Source: Mesobacillus campisalis (GTDB lineage Bacteria > Bacillota > Bacilli > Bacillales > Cytobacillaceae). From it: a stretch of DNA of 64,000 nt. Below are positions 17,611 through 33,875 of the stretch, piece after piece. The stretch is taken from assembly GCF_000986785.1 (NCBI RefSeq), contig NZ_LAYY01000010.1, positions 1-64,000 on the forward strand. Reading direction: 5' to 3'. The position numbers and the translations under genes were made by a program. Numbering within the stretch: the stretch's first letter is position 1; every line of letters begins with the position of its first letter. The notes below the pieces were generated by a model. It saw only the letters and a list, made by a program, of their open reading frames with translations, was not told the origin of the DNA and made no database searches.

Positions 17611-18123
17611 TTAGATCACCCTCTTCCCGGTCTTCGCCTCGTAACGGATTTTCTCTTTTAACTTATTGATTCCATAAATCAAGGCTGCCGGATTCGGCGG
17701 GCAGCCCGGTATATACACATCCACCGGGATAATCTGATCAACGCCCTTGACGACGGAATAGGATTTTACATACGGTCCGCCTGCAGTCGCACAGGATCCC
17801 ATGGCAATGACCCATTTAGGCTCAGCCATCTGGTCATACAGCCGGCGAACGGTTGGCGCCATCTTTTTTGTCACGGTTCCCGAGACGATCATGACGTCCG
17901 ATTGGCGCGGCGAGTTCCGGTAGAATGTCCCAAAACGGTCCAGGTCATAATGCGCCGAACTCGAGGCCATCATCTCGATCGCACAGCAGGCAAGACCGAA
18001 TGTCATCGGCCAGAGCGAGTTGCTCCGCGCCCAGCCTTTTACCTGCTCGAGCGAGGTAAAAAGAATATTCTGTTTAATTTCTTCATACTCTGCATCTGTC
18101 ACATCATAAAGTTTTAAATCCAT
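17611..18123 (-). CDS. nuoB: NADH-quinone oxidoreductase subunit B
   Basis: NuoB holds the terminal cluster N2 that reduces quinone. The 170-aa protein has the ligand pattern CC in [12 protein letters not shown] (about 41-52), plus [11 protein letters not shown] and PGCPPNP. I start at ATG 18123, which gives MDLKLYDV and lies inside the end of nuoA, behind AAGGTG. This predicts translational coupling; ATG 18144 has no RBS. Confidence 0.95.
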   Translation of the reverse strand: MDLKLYDVTDAEYEEIKQNILFTSLEQVKGWARSNSLWPMTFGLACCAIEMMASSSAHYDLDRFGTFYRNSPRQSDVMIVSGTVTKKMAPTVRRLYDQMAEPKWVIAMGSCATAGGPYVKSYSVVKGVDQIIPVDVYIPGCPPNPAALIYGINKLKEKIRYEAKTGKRVI

Positions 18124-18491
18124 TTGAGCACCTTCTTTTTCCATGCGTAGATGAGCCCGATCAGGAGCATCACAACAAAAATCAGCATCTCAATCAAAGC
18201 AAAGATTCCTAGTTTTTCATAGGCGACCGCCCATGGATACAAAAATACTGTTTCTACATCAAAAATAACGAACATCAGGGCAAACACGTAATACCGGACA
18301 TTGAATTGCACTCTGGCATCATGGAATGGTTCCATTCCGCTCTCGTACGTCGTATACTTCGACTCGATCGCTTTGTACGGCGGTCTCAGAAGCTTCGCTG
18401 CGAACAGTGCCACCACGGGCAGCAATATCCCGAGACATAGGAACACAAAGACGATCAAATAATTATTTTGATATACGTTCAAAAGTTCCAT
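18114..18491 (-). CDS. nuoA: NADH-quinone oxidoreductase subunit A
   Basis: NuoA is a membrane subunit of Complex I next to the quinone site. The 125-aa protein has three helices and the family motif [20 protein letters not shown] (about 49-68). The start is ATG 18491, six bases after a GGGGGG run; upstream in-frame codons give non-homologous sequence. It is the first gene of the operon and has a good SigA promoter 57 bases upstream. Confidence 0.95.
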   Translation of the reverse strand: MELLNVYQNNYLIVFVFLCLGILLPVVALFAAKLLRPPYKAIESKYTTYESGMEPFHDARVQFNVRYYVFALMFVIFDVETVFLYPWAVAYEKLGIFALIEMLIFVVMLLIGLIYAWKKKVLKWI

Positions 18492-18547
18492 GCCCATCCC
18501 CCCATTGTTGTAAAATTTCTTACTATTAAAATATGTAACCGATAACA

Positions 18548-18576
18548 ATTATATCATTGTTGCCAAAAAGTGTCGA
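18548..18576 (-). promoter_or_regulatory. SigA promoter of the nuo operon
   Basis: On the minus strand TCGACA (18571-18576) is 17 bases from a perfect TATAAT (18548-18553). The -35 matches 5 of 6 positions. The rest of 18492-18798 holds only this promoter and the atpC terminator. Confidence 0.7.
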
Positions 18577-18757
18577 TAAAGCGTTTTGCCTTTTTCCCAA
18601 ATATCCCCTGTGTGCAGCGTGTATTTTTTTGCATAATAATTTTGTTTTTTAGTAGACTTAGTTCATGTTATGAATTGGGATGCGAAGATTAGACCTGGAA
18701 ATGCGAGGTAGGGCCAGAAGCACTAATCTCCTCCCCCCTCATTTCACACCGCACAAA

Positions 18758-18788
18758 CAAAAAACACCTCCCGCAATAGCGGAAGGTG
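18758..18788 (-). terminator. Terminator of the atp operon
   Basis: CACCTTCCGC-TATT-GCGGGAGGTG stem-loop followed by TTTTTTGTTTG on the minus strand, 11 bases after the atpC stop. Confidence 0.85.
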
Positions 18789-18798
18789 CTTCTTCAAT

Positions 18799-19209
<411 letters not shown>

Positions 19210-19228
19210 TTACCCTCCTGGTCCGAGA

Positions 19229-20710
<1,482 letters not shown>

Positions 20711-20720
20711 TTAATCAAAA

Positions 20721-21584
<864 letters not shown>

Positions 21585-21658
21585 TCACCACCCTTTTAGA
21601 AAATGTTAGATAAATTTCTTAAGTCAGCGCCCCAGATTATGAGGCGCCAACTTTAAAA

Positions 21659-23182
<1,524 letters not shown>

Positions 23183-23191
23183 CTACGAATC

Positions 23192-24273
<1,082 letters not shown>

Positions 24274-24427
24274 CTATAAATGATGATTTTCCGCCTCTTT
24301 CGGCCACAGGGAGCCCCGGAGCGGACAATTTGCTTTATATTAGAACGAATGTTTTGTTAGGACATAAATGAATGGCGAAGGTTCGCTTGGAATGATCTTC
24401 GCCATTTTGGAAACGACATTTCAGTTA

Positions 24428-24661
<234 letters not shown>

Positions 24662-24712
24662 TTAGAAAAAATGAATGTATTTGGTTTTGTTCATAAATGA
24701 ACAGGTAATATA

Positions 24713-25429
<717 letters not shown>

Positions 25430-25448
25430 TCACCTCTCTTCCCCGCTA

Positions 25449-25817
25449 TCAACTATGTAAAGACTGGATAACAAAATCTATCATAATGACAAAATATGAT
25501 GTCATTAATCCCACAACTACACTAAACAGATGGATTTGGTCGGGATATTCCATCGCCAACATGATGGACAGCACCGCCGCCGCCACGCGCGACAAAAGTC
25601 CGAGCGACCTGACCCTTTTCTCCTGCATGACAGCCTCGCCAAACTTTTCCGTCCTTCTCGCAAGCAGCCAGAGATTGAAAAGACTGACGATGGTGCCAAT
25701 CACCAAGCCTGCAAAAATGGGCTTGTACACGGTAAAACCCCATCCAAGAACATAGATGGATAACAAAAAAAATATGTACTTCCGCTGGCGTGCAAAAACA
25801 ACCTGAATTTCCGGCAT
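25449..25817 (-). CDS. atpI: ATP synthase subunit I
   Basis: This is a 122-aa membrane protein with about four helices in the AtpI position of the operon. In related bacteria AtpI assists c-ring assembly. RBS AGGAG is 11 bases before the ATG; the gene starts 6 bases after the atpZ stop. Confidence 0.85.
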   Translation of the reverse strand: MPEIQVVFARQRKYIFFLLSIYVLGWGFTVYKPIFAGLVIGTIVSLFNLWLLARRTEKFGEAVMQEKRVRSLGLLSRVAAAVLSIMLAMEYPDQIHLFSVVVGLMTSYFVIMIDFVIQSLHS

Positions 25818-25823
25818 AGATGT

Positions 25824-26045
25824 CTATTCTCCTGAAAAGTAATGATGGACAAGACGGAATACTCCATAGACCCCCGCTGCCAGCCCGGCAAGCAATCCAA
25901 CTACCAGGAAAAGCGGCTCTGTGCCCATGTTCCTGTCCAGCCATCGTCCTAAAAAAACCCCCGCCAGCACCGACCCTGCAAGCTGGGAAAGTATGGCCGA
26001 CATTAAGGCCATTGCCTGAAAAGGATGACGGTTACCATTACGCAT
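25824..26045 (-). CDS. atpZ: AtpZ/AtpI family protein
   Basis: This small protein of 73 aa has two helices (about 12-33 and 45-67), with the hairpin GRWLDRNMGTEPLF between them, typical of the AtpZ family. In B. pseudofirmus AtpZ and AtpI form an Mg2+/Ca2+ transport pair beside the ATP synthase. It is the first gene of the operon, behind GGGAGGAAG. Confidence 0.85.
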   Translation of the reverse strand: MRNGNRHPFQAMALMSAILSQLAGSVLAGVFLGRWLDRNMGTEPLFLVVGLLAGLAAGVYGVFRLVHHYFSGE

Positions 26046-26158
26046 TTTTCGCTTCCTCCCATCCTGTGAGCGGAGCGGTTGACGACTTGCAAAACATATA
26101 AAAAATAAGGAATCACGCTACAAAGAAAAGCTTGCTTTTTTGTGTTGAAAACCTTATC

Positions 26159-26164
26159 ATTATA
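26159..26164 (-). promoter_or_regulatory. Candidate -10 box of the atp operon promoter
   Basis: A perfect TATAAT (26159-26164, minus strand, in GGGTATAATGATAAG) lies 114 bases upstream of atpZ. The -35 is weak: CTATTG at 16 bases. A TTGACA occurs further upstream but is 26 bases away, so the exact -35 is uncertain. Confidence 0.4.
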
Positions 26165-26280
26165 CCCTTTGTAAGCATACAATAGCCAATTGTCAATGTC
26201 AATCGATTCTAGCTAAAAAGTTCACATACTTATCACTTTTATAAATTTCCATTACTGGATATTTTTAAATATTATATCAC

Positions 26281-26310
26281 AAAAAAATCGGAGAGGGGAT
26301 TTCCCTCTCC
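26281..26310 (-). terminator. Terminator of the subtilase gene
   Basis: GGAGAGGG-AAATC-CCCTCTCC stem-loop followed by GATTTTTTT on the minus strand, 9 bases after the stop codon. Confidence 0.85.
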
Positions 26311-26318
26311 ATTTAGGA

Positions 26319-28541
26319 TTATTGTTCCGGGGGCGGAATAAAGATGAACGTCTCCACATCGTGCTCCACCCCGGCTTTTCGGGCGAAAACCTTGGCGATA
26401 AACCCGCCCTCCCCCGGAAGCTTGCTGGCCGGAATATCTTTTTGGAGTAGACCTTTTTTGATGTTTCGCCCCCAGTCAAGAAAGCCGATGAACCGGAAGT
26501 CATCCGGGTCGAACAAGGCAATGCCGAATTCCTCGGCGCCGCCAGGCAGATAGACTTCATAGCGGAAGCATCCCGGTTTATCGCCCGGTGAAAAGGCAAA
26601 GCCCATCACGCGCGGATAATCCGGTTCCTCTAGCACATACAGGTAAGGAATGGTGATCGCTCTGCTTCCCTCCTGTAAAACCAGATAGCCGTCATGCAGC
26701 TTTTTTTGAAAGGCTGATGGGTCGACAGTCATCCTGAGCTTCAGTTTCCTCTTTTCGCCAGGAGCCAGTTCAAAACTGAGCGGCAGTTCCCAGTCCAGGC
26801 CGTCTTCCCGCTTTGGCACTTGGAAAGAATACCTTTTAGGGAACTGGCCATGGTTTTGGACTTCAATCTGGGCGAAATGCTCGTGCATCCTGTCGGCAAG
26901 CTGGAACTTCCCAAACTGCAGCGATCCCGGAAGCACCAGTGTTTCGGCAGCAACGGCCTTTTCCGCCTGGATTCTTCCCGCGCCCTGCTCGTATGTACGG
27001 TACGCCATGCCATCTTGTGAGGCAATTGGCTTGGCCGTATTCATCAGGGCGGCTTTTATCTGCTCGGGGCTCCAGTCCGGATGCGCCTGCTTGATGAGAG
27101 CGGCGGCCCCGGCCACATGAGGCGAGGCCATGCTCGTGCCCTGCAGGGAGAGATAGCCGCCAGGCACGGTGCTGTTGATGGCCACGCCGGGAGCCACAAC
27201 ATCGGGCTTGATGTCCCACGTGCTTGTCACAGGGCCGCGCGAACTGAAGTCGGCCAGCTGGTCGCTTTCTTCTATTAATATGAATCGCGCAAACAGGGCC
27301 TTGTCTTTGAGTTTCTTTTTGAGCTTTTCCCCCTCTTCCTTTGGCAGCGAGGCAGCCGGGAGCGCAACTTCCCTTTCCAGGTTGCCAAGGAAGTTCCCTT
27401 TTGTATTGTTGTAGATGATCACTCCCAGCGCCCCGGCAGCTGCCGCATTGTTCACTTTTTCGGTAAATGTCAGGCTGCCTCTTTGAATCAAGGCGATTTT
27501 GCCTGCTGCCTTCTGGAGGTCTTTCTTTCGGCCAATTCCCCCCTCGACGATTTCGATGCTTTTGTCAAACTTCCAGCTGGCAGAGCCTTGAAGCATTTCC
27601 AGCCTGATTCTGGCCTGGGAATCGGAATGCATCAGATAGGGAATTTTAAGCGGCGGAGTCGAGGCGCCGACCGATATGGCCTTCGCTGCCGTCCCCGGCG
27701 AGCCAACTGTCCAAATGTTCGGGCCGGAATTCCCTGAGGAGGTGACCGCGGTGATGCCCTGTTCCACTGCTTTATTGAGCGCGAGCGAAATCGGCAAATC
27801 TGGTCCATTGATTTCATTGCCAAGCGACAGGTTCAGGATGTCCACTTTATCCTGAATCGCCTGGTCAATGGCGGCCAGCACCTGCTCAGTCGTGCCCATG
27901 CCCCCAGGCCCCAGCGCCCGGTAAGCAACAATTTTCGCTTCAGGCGCAATCCCCCGAATCCGTCCATTGCCAGCGATGATTCCGGCCACATGCGTTCCGT
28001 GCAAGGTGCCGGTTCCATGCAGGCCCTTCGTTTCCATCGGGTCTCGGTCGCCATCGACGAGATCATGCCCGCCGGCATAATTCCTTCTTAAATCGGGATG
28101 CTCATAATCAATTCCAGTATCGATGACGCCAATCGTGATTCCTTTTCCCGACAGCCGCTCCCCTTTTTTGTCAAAAAGGCCGCGCACCACTTCGCCGCCA
28201 ATCAGCTCCATGTTGGGTGCGGCATCCGTTTTGTACATCTGCACCGGCGACAGGGAGAGGATGTCTTTGTTCACCTGTATTTTCTCCAGCTCCTTCAAGG
28301 GGCCTTCTACCGAGTAGCCGTTGAGGGCATGCGTAAAAATGCGGCGCAGTTTTAGCTTAGGAAAATCTGCAAGCTGCCTTTTAACCTCCTCTTTTGAAGG
28401 AGGATGTTCGGTTTGCACAATGGCCACTGTATGTACGCTCTTATCTTCCCTGGGAAGCGGTGGATGCTGCAGCTTACTTGGGCTTGTGCTCCCCCCTGTT
28501 AAAATCAGCAGCGCCAGCATCAGACAACTAACTTTCCGCAT
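26319..28541 (-). CDS. Secreted subtilisin-like serine protease, Vpr type (S8 family)
   Basis: This 740-aa exported protease has a signal peptide (about 1-19, hydrophobic LMLALLILTGG), an inhibitor I9-type propeptide (about 36-100) and a peptidase S8 domain. The catalytic triad is D141 in VIDTGIDYEHP, H181 in LHGTHVAG and S470 in GTSMASPHVAG. A PA domain (about 300-425) is inserted between His and Ser. The C-terminal part (about 525-740) is beta-rich and unassigned. ATG 28541 follows a TTG; RBS GAGGGTG fits either. B. subtilis carries mnaA between upp and atpI, so this gene replaces or accompanies a backbone change here. Confidence 0.88.
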   Translation of the reverse strand: MRKVSCLMLALLILTGGSTSPSKLQHPPLPREDKSVHTVAIVQTEHPPSKEEVKRQLADFPKLKLRRIFTHALNGYSVEGPLKELEKIQVNKDILSLSPVQMYKTDAAPNMELIGGEVVRGLFDKKGERLSGKGITIGVIDTGIDYEHPDLRRNYAGGHDLVDGDRDPMETKGLHGTGTLHGTHVAGIIAGNGRIRGIAPEAKIVAYRALGPGGMGTTEQVLAAIDQAIQDKVDILNLSLGNEINGPDLPISLALNKAVEQGITAVTSSGNSGPNIWTVGSPGTAAKAISVGASTPPLKIPYLMHSDSQARIRLEMLQGSASWKFDKSIEIVEGGIGRKKDLQKAAGKIALIQRGSLTFTEKVNNAAAAGALGVIIYNNTKGNFLGNLEREVALPAASLPKEEGEKLKKKLKDKALFARFILIEESDQLADFSSRGPVTSTWDIKPDVVAPGVAINSTVPGGYLSLQGTSMASPHVAGAAALIKQAHPDWSPEQIKAALMNTAKPIASQDGMAYRTYEQGAGRIQAEKAVAAETLVLPGSLQFGKFQLADRMHEHFAQIEVQNHGQFPKRYSFQVPKREDGLDWELPLSFELAPGEKRKLKLRMTVDPSAFQKKLHDGYLVLQEGSRAITIPYLYVLEEPDYPRVMGFAFSPGDKPGCFRYEVYLPGGAEEFGIALFDPDDFRFIGFLDWGRNIKKGLLQKDIPASKLPGEGGFIAKVFARKAGVEHDVETFIFIPPPEQ

Positions 28542-28640
28542 CAAAGCACCCTCTTTTTTTTCCTTATCGTTGGCAAGAGAGGGGGAGAGTATGCAAGTAG
28601 GTTGGCGTTGCGGAATCGAGGTGGGTTTGGGGTGAGCACC

Positions 28641-29170
28641 GTTCTATTGTCGGGTTACATCATTTTATTTGCCGAAAACAGGATTTTATTTGCCGATTTG
28701 TTTATTTTATTTTCCATAATCGAGTTTTTATTTTCCAAAGTATGGGTTTATTTGCCAATGCCTTTTCTATTGTCGGGTTTCGCTTTTCTATTTGCCGGAA
28801 ACACCCTTCTATTTGCCGTATACCTCGTTCTATTTGCCAAAATCACTCGTCTATTTGCCAGTGCCTTTCTTATTGTTCGATTTCGCTTTTCTATTTGCCG
28901 AAAACATGATTTTATTAGCCGATTTCTTTATTTTATTTTCCATAATCGAGTTTTTATTTTCCAAAGTTACGGGTTTATTTGCCAATGCCTTTTCTATTGT
29001 CGGGTTTCGCTTTTCTATTTGCCGGAAACACCCTTCTATTTGCCGGATACCTCGTTCTATTTGCCAAAATCACTCGTCTATTTGCCAGTGCCTTTCCTAT
29101 TGTCCGATTTCGCTTTTCTATTTGCCGGAATCACACTTCTATTGTCCGGCTTCCTCATCCTATTCACCAA
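28641..29170. repeat. Intergenic array B: about 24 units of a 21-bp GGCAAATAGAA/CGACAATAGAA repeat
   Basis: The 710-base gap between the subtilase start and the upp terminator is almost wholly repeats. On the plus strand units read TTCTATTTGCC or TTCTATTGTCSG plus about 10 variable bases, at 18-22 base spacing. A block of about 226 bases is duplicated in tandem (about 28672-28897 and 28898-29125); for instance TTTGCCAATGCC recurs at 28751 and 28978. The long open frames across it come from repeat composition. Confidence 0.75.
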
Positions 29171-29201
29171 AACCAGCACCCCACCCAACTTTCCCGCACA
29201 C

Positions 29202-29230
29202 AAAAAGAGCGCCCCACTATAGGGCGCTCT
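29202..29230 (-). terminator. Terminator of upp
   Basis: AGAGCGCCC-TATAGT-GGGGCGCTCT stem-loop followed by TTTTTGTGTG on the minus strand, 22 bases after the upp stop. Confidence 0.85.
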
Positions 29231-29251
29231 TCCGTACATTGAAGTTCGTTA

Positions 29252-29935
<684 letters not shown>

Positions 29936-29980
29936 TCACTGGACAGCGCAAAAAACCGGTTACCGTTCACACTCCGTCTC

Positions 29981-30009
29981 ATTTTACAGAAAAATAAAGG
30001 CTAGGGCAA
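29981..30009 (-). promoter_or_regulatory. Candidate SigA promoter of upp
   Basis: TTGCCC (30004-30009) and TAAAAT (29981-29986) on the minus strand are spaced by 17 bases, with 4 of 6 and 5 of 6 consensus matches. A leader of 100 bases follows. Confidence 0.45.
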
Positions 30010-30021
30010 CTACAGACAGCA

Positions 30022-30054
30022 CAAAAAAGCGGCCCCGCAAAACAGGAACCGCCT
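30022..30054 (-). terminator. Terminator of glyA
   Basis: GCGGTTCC/GGGGCCGC stem-loop followed by TTTTTTGTGC on the minus strand, 7 bases after the glyA stop. Confidence 0.8.
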
Positions 30055-30061
30055 GGAATGA

Positions 30062-31303
30062 TTATAGACTTGTATAAAGCTCGAACTGGCTTGTCAGCTC
30101 TTCGACGCGCTGGCGTGCTTCTGCTAACTTTTCTTCATTGTCATGGTTTTTAAGGGTGAAAGCGATGATGCTCGCAATTTCATCCATCTCTTCTTCGCCA
30201 AAGCCGCGGCTTGTAACGGCTGCGGTACCAATGCGGATGCCGCTTGTCACGAATGGGCTTTGCGGATCGAATGGTATCGTGTTTTTGTTGACTGTGATGC
30301 CGACTTCATCGAGTACATGCTCGGCGACCTTTCCAGTCAAATCTAGCGAACGCAGGTCGACAAGCAGAAGGTGGTTGTCGGTTCCGCCGGAGACAAGGTT
30401 GACGCCCTCTTTCTTCAGGCCTTCAGCAAGGCGCTGGGCATTGGTGATGATCTGCTTCGCATAATCCTTGAAGCTGTCCTGGAGCGCTTCGCCAAAGGCA
30501 ACCGCCTTTGCGGAAATTACATGCATCAGCGGACCGCCCTGGATTCCAGGGAAAATCGACTTGTCGATTTTCTTCGCGAATTGCTCCTCACACAAAATCA
30601 TGCCGCCGCGCGGGCCGCGAAGCGTCTTATGGGTCGTCGTCGTAACAAAATGGGCATGCGGCACCGGATTCTGGTGCAGGCCGGCCGCAACCAGCCCGGC
30701 AATATGGGCCATGTCCACCATCAGGTAAGCGCCGACTTCATCCGCGATTTCACGGAACTTTTTAAAATCGATTTCGCGCGGATACGCACTGGCACCGGCG
30801 ACGATCAGCTTCGGCTTATGCTCCAGCGCTTTTTCGCGGACAACATCATAATCGATCATATGCGTCTTCTCATCCACGCCGTATTCAACAAAGTTGTACT
30901 GGACACCGCTGAAGTTGACCGGACTGCCGTGGGTCAAGTGGCCGCCGTGGGAAAGGTTCATCCCGAGAACGGTATCTCCCTGCTCAAGAATCGTAAAATA
31001 AACCGCCATATTGGCCTGGGCGCCGGAATGCGGCTGGACATTGACATGCTCTGCTCCGAAGATTTCCTTGGCGCGGTCGCGGGCAATGTCTTCCACAATA
31101 TCCACGTATTCGCAGCCGCCGTAATAGCGCTTGCGAGGATAGCCTTCCGCGTATTTGTTCGTCAGGACGGACCCTTGCGCTTCCATTACCGCTTCACTGA
31201 CAAAGTTCTCCGAGGCAATCAGCTCGATTTTTGTCCGCTGGCGTCCCAATTCCTTCTGGATGGCCTCATACACCTGGCGATCCTGCTCGATAAGATGCTT
31301 CAT
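30062..31303 (-). CDS. glyA: Serine hydroxymethyltransferase
   Basis: This PLP enzyme interconverts serine and glycine and supplies 5,10-methylene-THF. The 413 aa carry the PLP-lysine motif [15 protein letters not shown] (about 222-236), YYGGCEYVD near residue 55 and the HSGAQAN motif. The start is ATG 31303 behind GGGGGAG; the upstream in-frame Met lacks an RBS. It is monocistronic by its flanking terminators. Confidence 0.97.
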   Translation of the reverse strand: MKHLIEQDRQVYEAIQKELGRQRTKIELIASENFVSEAVMEAQGSVLTNKYAEGYPRKRYYGGCEYVDIVEDIARDRAKEIFGAEHVNVQPHSGAQANMAVYFTILEQGDTVLGMNLSHGGHLTHGSPVNFSGVQYNFVEYGVDEKTHMIDYDVVREKALEHKPKLIVAGASAYPREIDFKKFREIADEVGAYLMVDMAHIAGLVAAGLHQNPVPHAHFVTTTTHKTLRGPRGGMILCEEQFAKKIDKSIFPGIQGGPLMHVISAKAVAFGEALQDSFKDYAKQIITNAQRLAEGLKKEGVNLVSGGTDNHLLLVDLRSLDLTGKVAEHVLDEVGITVNKNTIPFDPQSPFVTSGIRIGTAAVTSRGFGEEEMDEIASIIAFTLKNHDNEEKLAEARQRVEELTSQFELYTSL

Positions 31304-31482
31304 TTTATGCTCCCCCTTCTGCTTCACTGCTGCCGATAAATTATGTAGCTCGATAATATATTGCGAGAAAATTCTTTTTTATTGTAGCCCATGTTGACGA
31401 GAAAAGAAAGCCGAAAATGGCTAACTTTCGTCATTCGGCTAAATTGAAAGCGAATTTATTTAAATTTAATGTAAAAAACACG

Positions 31483-31504
31483 AAAAAAGCCCCAAAAAGG
31501 AGCT
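31483..31504 (-). terminator. Terminator of ywlG
   Basis: AGCTCC-TTTTT-GGGGCT stem-loop followed by TTTTTTCGTG on the minus strand, adjoining the ywlG stop. Confidence 0.7.
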
Positions 31505-31507
31505 GTT

Positions 31508-32074
31508 TTAACATTGTTCGTTCGCCTTTGTCCTTTCATAAACTGCCCTGGTGCCGCCGATCAGCTTCGGCCTTGTCATTGCCAGTGTCACATAGGCTTG
31601 TCCCAGATTCTTCTGTGCCACGCGCACTGGAACAGCCACATGCTTGAGGTGCATGCCGATCAGCGTGCTGCCGATATCGATGCCGGCATCGGCTTTCACA
31701 AACTCGACAACCACCGGGTCCTCCATGTGGTTGTAGGCATAAGTGGCCATCGCGCCGCCTGCCTTCCTGACAGGTATGACGGATACTTCCTCCAGGTTCC
31801 TGCCTTCAGCGGTCTGACGTTCAACAACAAGCGCCCGGTTCAGGTGCTCGCAGCATTGAAAAGCCAGCTGGACTCCCGTCTCCTCCAGAAGCTTCCCCAG
31901 CTGCCTGAAAATCAGCGCTGCGACCTCTTCACTGCCGGCGGTGCCAATCTTTTCACCAATAACCTCGCTCGTGCTGCAGCCAACCACCAAAAGCTGCTTG
32001 CTGCTGAAGTTCACCTGGTTCCTGAATTCATCGAGGATGCTGCTCAACTCGTTTTCCCATTGATTGACTGTCAA
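31508..32074 (-). CDS. ywlG: YwlG family protein (TIGR01440), function unknown
   Basis: This 188-aa protein belongs to a conserved Firmicute family of unknown function, with typical stretches [16 protein letters not shown] (about 33-48), [12 protein letters not shown] and [23 protein letters not shown] 32074 is the start, eight bases after GGAGGGG. It is 35 bases downstream of rpiB in the rpiB-ywlG order of B. subtilis, so probably co-transcribed. Confidence 0.88.
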   Translation of the reverse strand: MTVNQWENELSSILDEFRNQVNFSSKQLLVVGCSTSEVIGEKIGTAGSEEVAALIFRQLGKLLEETGVQLAFQCCEHLNRALVVERQTAEGRNLEEVSVIPVRKAGGAMATYAYNHMEDPVVVEFVKADAGIDIGSTLIGMHLKHVAVPVRVAQKNLGQAYVTLAMTRPKLIGGTRAVYERTKANEQC

Positions 32075-32109
32075 CGGCTTCCCCTCCTGGCCATTATTTG
32101 GCGGGCTGT

Positions 32110-32550
32110 TTACTTATTTTCGTAAGAAGTGATCTTGCCGATGCGATTGGCATGGCGGCCGCCTTCGAATTCTTCCCCAAGCCATGATTTCGCGATTTCG
32201 CGGGCAAGACCCGGCCCGATGACGCGCTCTCCCATCGCAATCATGTTGCTGTCATTATGCTGGCGGGTAAGCTTGGCGCTATACACATCGTGGACAAGCG
32301 CACAGCGAATTCCCTTTACCTTGTTGGCGGCAATGCTCATGCCGATGCCTGTTCCGCAAATCAGGATGCCGCGGTCAAACTCGCCGCGCGCCACCTTTTC
32401 GGCAACCGGCAGGGCATAATCCGGATAATCGACCGATGTCTCGCAGTCACAGCCGAAATCCTCGTATTCAATGCCCATTTCATCCATTTGCTGCTTGATT
32501 TCTTCACGGATGTTGATTCCGCCGTGATCGGAAGCAATTGCTACTCTCAT
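32110..32550 (-). CDS. rpiB: Ribose-5-phosphate isomerase B
   Basis: RpiB interconverts ribose-5-P and ribulose-5-P in the pentose phosphate pathway. The 146-aa protein has the N-terminal ASDHGG motif, [20 protein letters not shown] (about 66-85) carrying the active Cys, and [17 protein letters not shown] (about 99-115). GGAGGAAACCTTC precedes the ATG. Confidence 0.95.
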   Translation of the reverse strand: MRVAIASDHGGINIREEIKQQMDEMGIEYEDFGCDCETSVDYPDYALPVAEKVARGEFDRGILICGTGIGMSIAANKVKGIRCALVHDVYSAKLTRQHNDSNMIAMGERVIGPGLAREIAKSWLGEEFEGGRHANRIGKITSYENK

Positions 32551-32680
32551 GAAGGTTTCCTCCTCTATTTGACTGTCATCGTTATTTTCTCATAACCAAC
32601 AGGAATTATAAAGAAAACTTGCCAGCCGGCGAGCTCTTTTAAAGCTGGGTAAAAAATGAGGCAGATTCGCTGAACAAGGA

Positions 32681-33121
32681 CTACTTTTCCCATTTCGCCA
32701 ACGATTTTTCAATCGCCTGCCTGATTTCACCGAAGCTTTCACGATACATTTCCACACTGCCGCCATACGGGTCGGCGATATCATATGGTCCCATTTCACC
32801 GGCAAATTCGCGCAGAGTGAAAACCTTGTCCTTCGCCTGGGGGAAATGAGAGATAACCGCATTTTTATGGCTGGCTGTCATGGTCAGGATCAGAGTCGCC
32901 CAGGTAATTTCCTCTTCCGAGAGCTGGGTGGACTGATGCTCCAGCGGAAGCTTGTTTTCCTCCAGCACTTGCCGCGCATTGGGGGACAGCGCATCACCGC
33001 CCAGCGCAAAGACACCTGCCGACTTGACTTCCACTCCGGGAATTTGCTTGCTTGTTAAAAATGCTGCCGCCATCGGGCTGCGGCAAGTGTTTCCGGTACA
33101 GACAAACAGTACGCGTTCCAT
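32681..33121 (-). CDS. ywlE: Low-molecular-weight protein arginine phosphatase
   Basis: YwlE removes phosphate from arginines phosphorylated by McsB, opposing ClpCP tagging and controlling stress and germination proteins. The 146-aa protein starts MERVLFVCTGNTCRSP. C8 is the nucleophile, and T12 occupies the position (Thr11 in B. subtilis YwlE) that selects arginine over tyrosine phosphate. The general acid Asp lies in IADPYGGS (about 116-123). ATG 33121 has AAAGGAGG 7 bases upstream; the longer frame is not supported. Confidence 0.92.
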   Translation of the reverse strand: MERVLFVCTGNTCRSPMAAAFLTSKQIPGVEVKSAGVFALGGDALSPNARQVLEENKLPLEHQSTQLSEEEITWATLILTMTASHKNAVISHFPQAKDKVFTLREFAGEMGPYDIADPYGGSVEMYRESFGEIRQAIEKSLAKWEK

Positions 33122-33180
33122 GTAACAGCCTCCTTTTATTGTTTTTTTCCTATTATACTCGCTGCGGAGGAAATAAGAAA

Positions 33181-33203
33181 AAAAGACACCTCGAATGGGT
33201 GTC
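33181..33203 (-). terminator. Terminator of mntP
   Basis: GACACC-CATTCGA-GGTGTC stem-loop followed by TTTTTTTC on the minus strand, between mntP and ywlE. Confidence 0.75.
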
Positions 33204-33244
33204 AATTTTATCTCTTGAACCTATACTAGCGGCACAGGCACCGG

Positions 33245-33796
33245 TCATGGCAGCAACAGTTTTATGCCAAATGCCAGCAGGATGCTGCCGCCCAGGGCTT
33301 CACTGTATGTACCAATCCAGTGCTGCATCCGCCGGCCCAGCAGCAGCCCCGCCCATGTCAATATCGTCGCCGCCACCCCAAAGCAGATGAGCACCAAAGC
33401 CGTCTTGGCTCCGTAAATCCCGAGCGTCAATCCGACCGAAAAACTGTCAAGGCTCACGCCAAGCGCGAAAAACAGCAAGCCTATTCCCCCAGGGGAAATC
33501 AGGCTGGATTCGTCTTCCTTAAAACTGCCCCAAATCATCTGGATGCCTAAAAACAGAAGCAAAATTCCGCCCAGATACCCTGCCAGCGAGCCAAACTGCT
33601 CCGATAAAAACCGGCCTGCCCCCATGCCAATGAGCGGCATCCATACATGAAACAGGCCGATGGTAATTCCTATTTTAAAAATCTTCCTTCTCGACAGCCT
33701 GTACATCCCCATGCCGAGGCCGACCGAAAAAGCATCCATCCCCAGCGCAAACGCCATTAAAACAAGAGTCACCATTTCTCCCCATACTGCCGTCAT
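33245..33796 (-). CDS. mntP: Manganese efflux pump MntP
   Basis: MntP exports Mn2+ and protects against manganese excess. The protein has 183 aa and six helices in two homologous halves. Each half has the Asp motif: [14 protein letters not shown] (about 17-30) and [16 protein letters not shown] (about 111-126). RBS GGGAGG precedes the ATG. The yybP-ykoY manganese riboswitch found before some mntP genes is not seen in the short gap to sua5. Confidence 0.93.
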   Translation of the reverse strand: MTAVWGEMVTLVLMAFALGMDAFSVGLGMGMYRLSRRKIFKIGITIGLFHVWMPLIGMGAGRFLSEQFGSLAGYLGGILLLFLGIQMIWGSFKEDESSLISPGGIGLLFFALGVSLDSFSVGLTLGIYGAKTALVLICFGVAATILTWAGLLLGRRMQHWIGTYSEALGGSILLAFGIKLLLP

Positions 33797-33875
33797 TCTT
33801 CAGCCTCCCTGGTGCGTCCGTGGACTTGCTAATTCAGCATATGCACGTCCACCAGGGTTTAGAAGCAAATCCCGC

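Noticed and set aside
16665-17614. Long plus-strand frames (about 300 codons) opposite nuoC
   Set aside because: They are antisense shadows of the Ala/Lys repeat region; low-complexity protein and no RBS.
33797-33875. yybP-ykoY manganese riboswitch before mntP
   Set aside because: The 79-base gap is too short and shows none of the conserved riboswitch stems.
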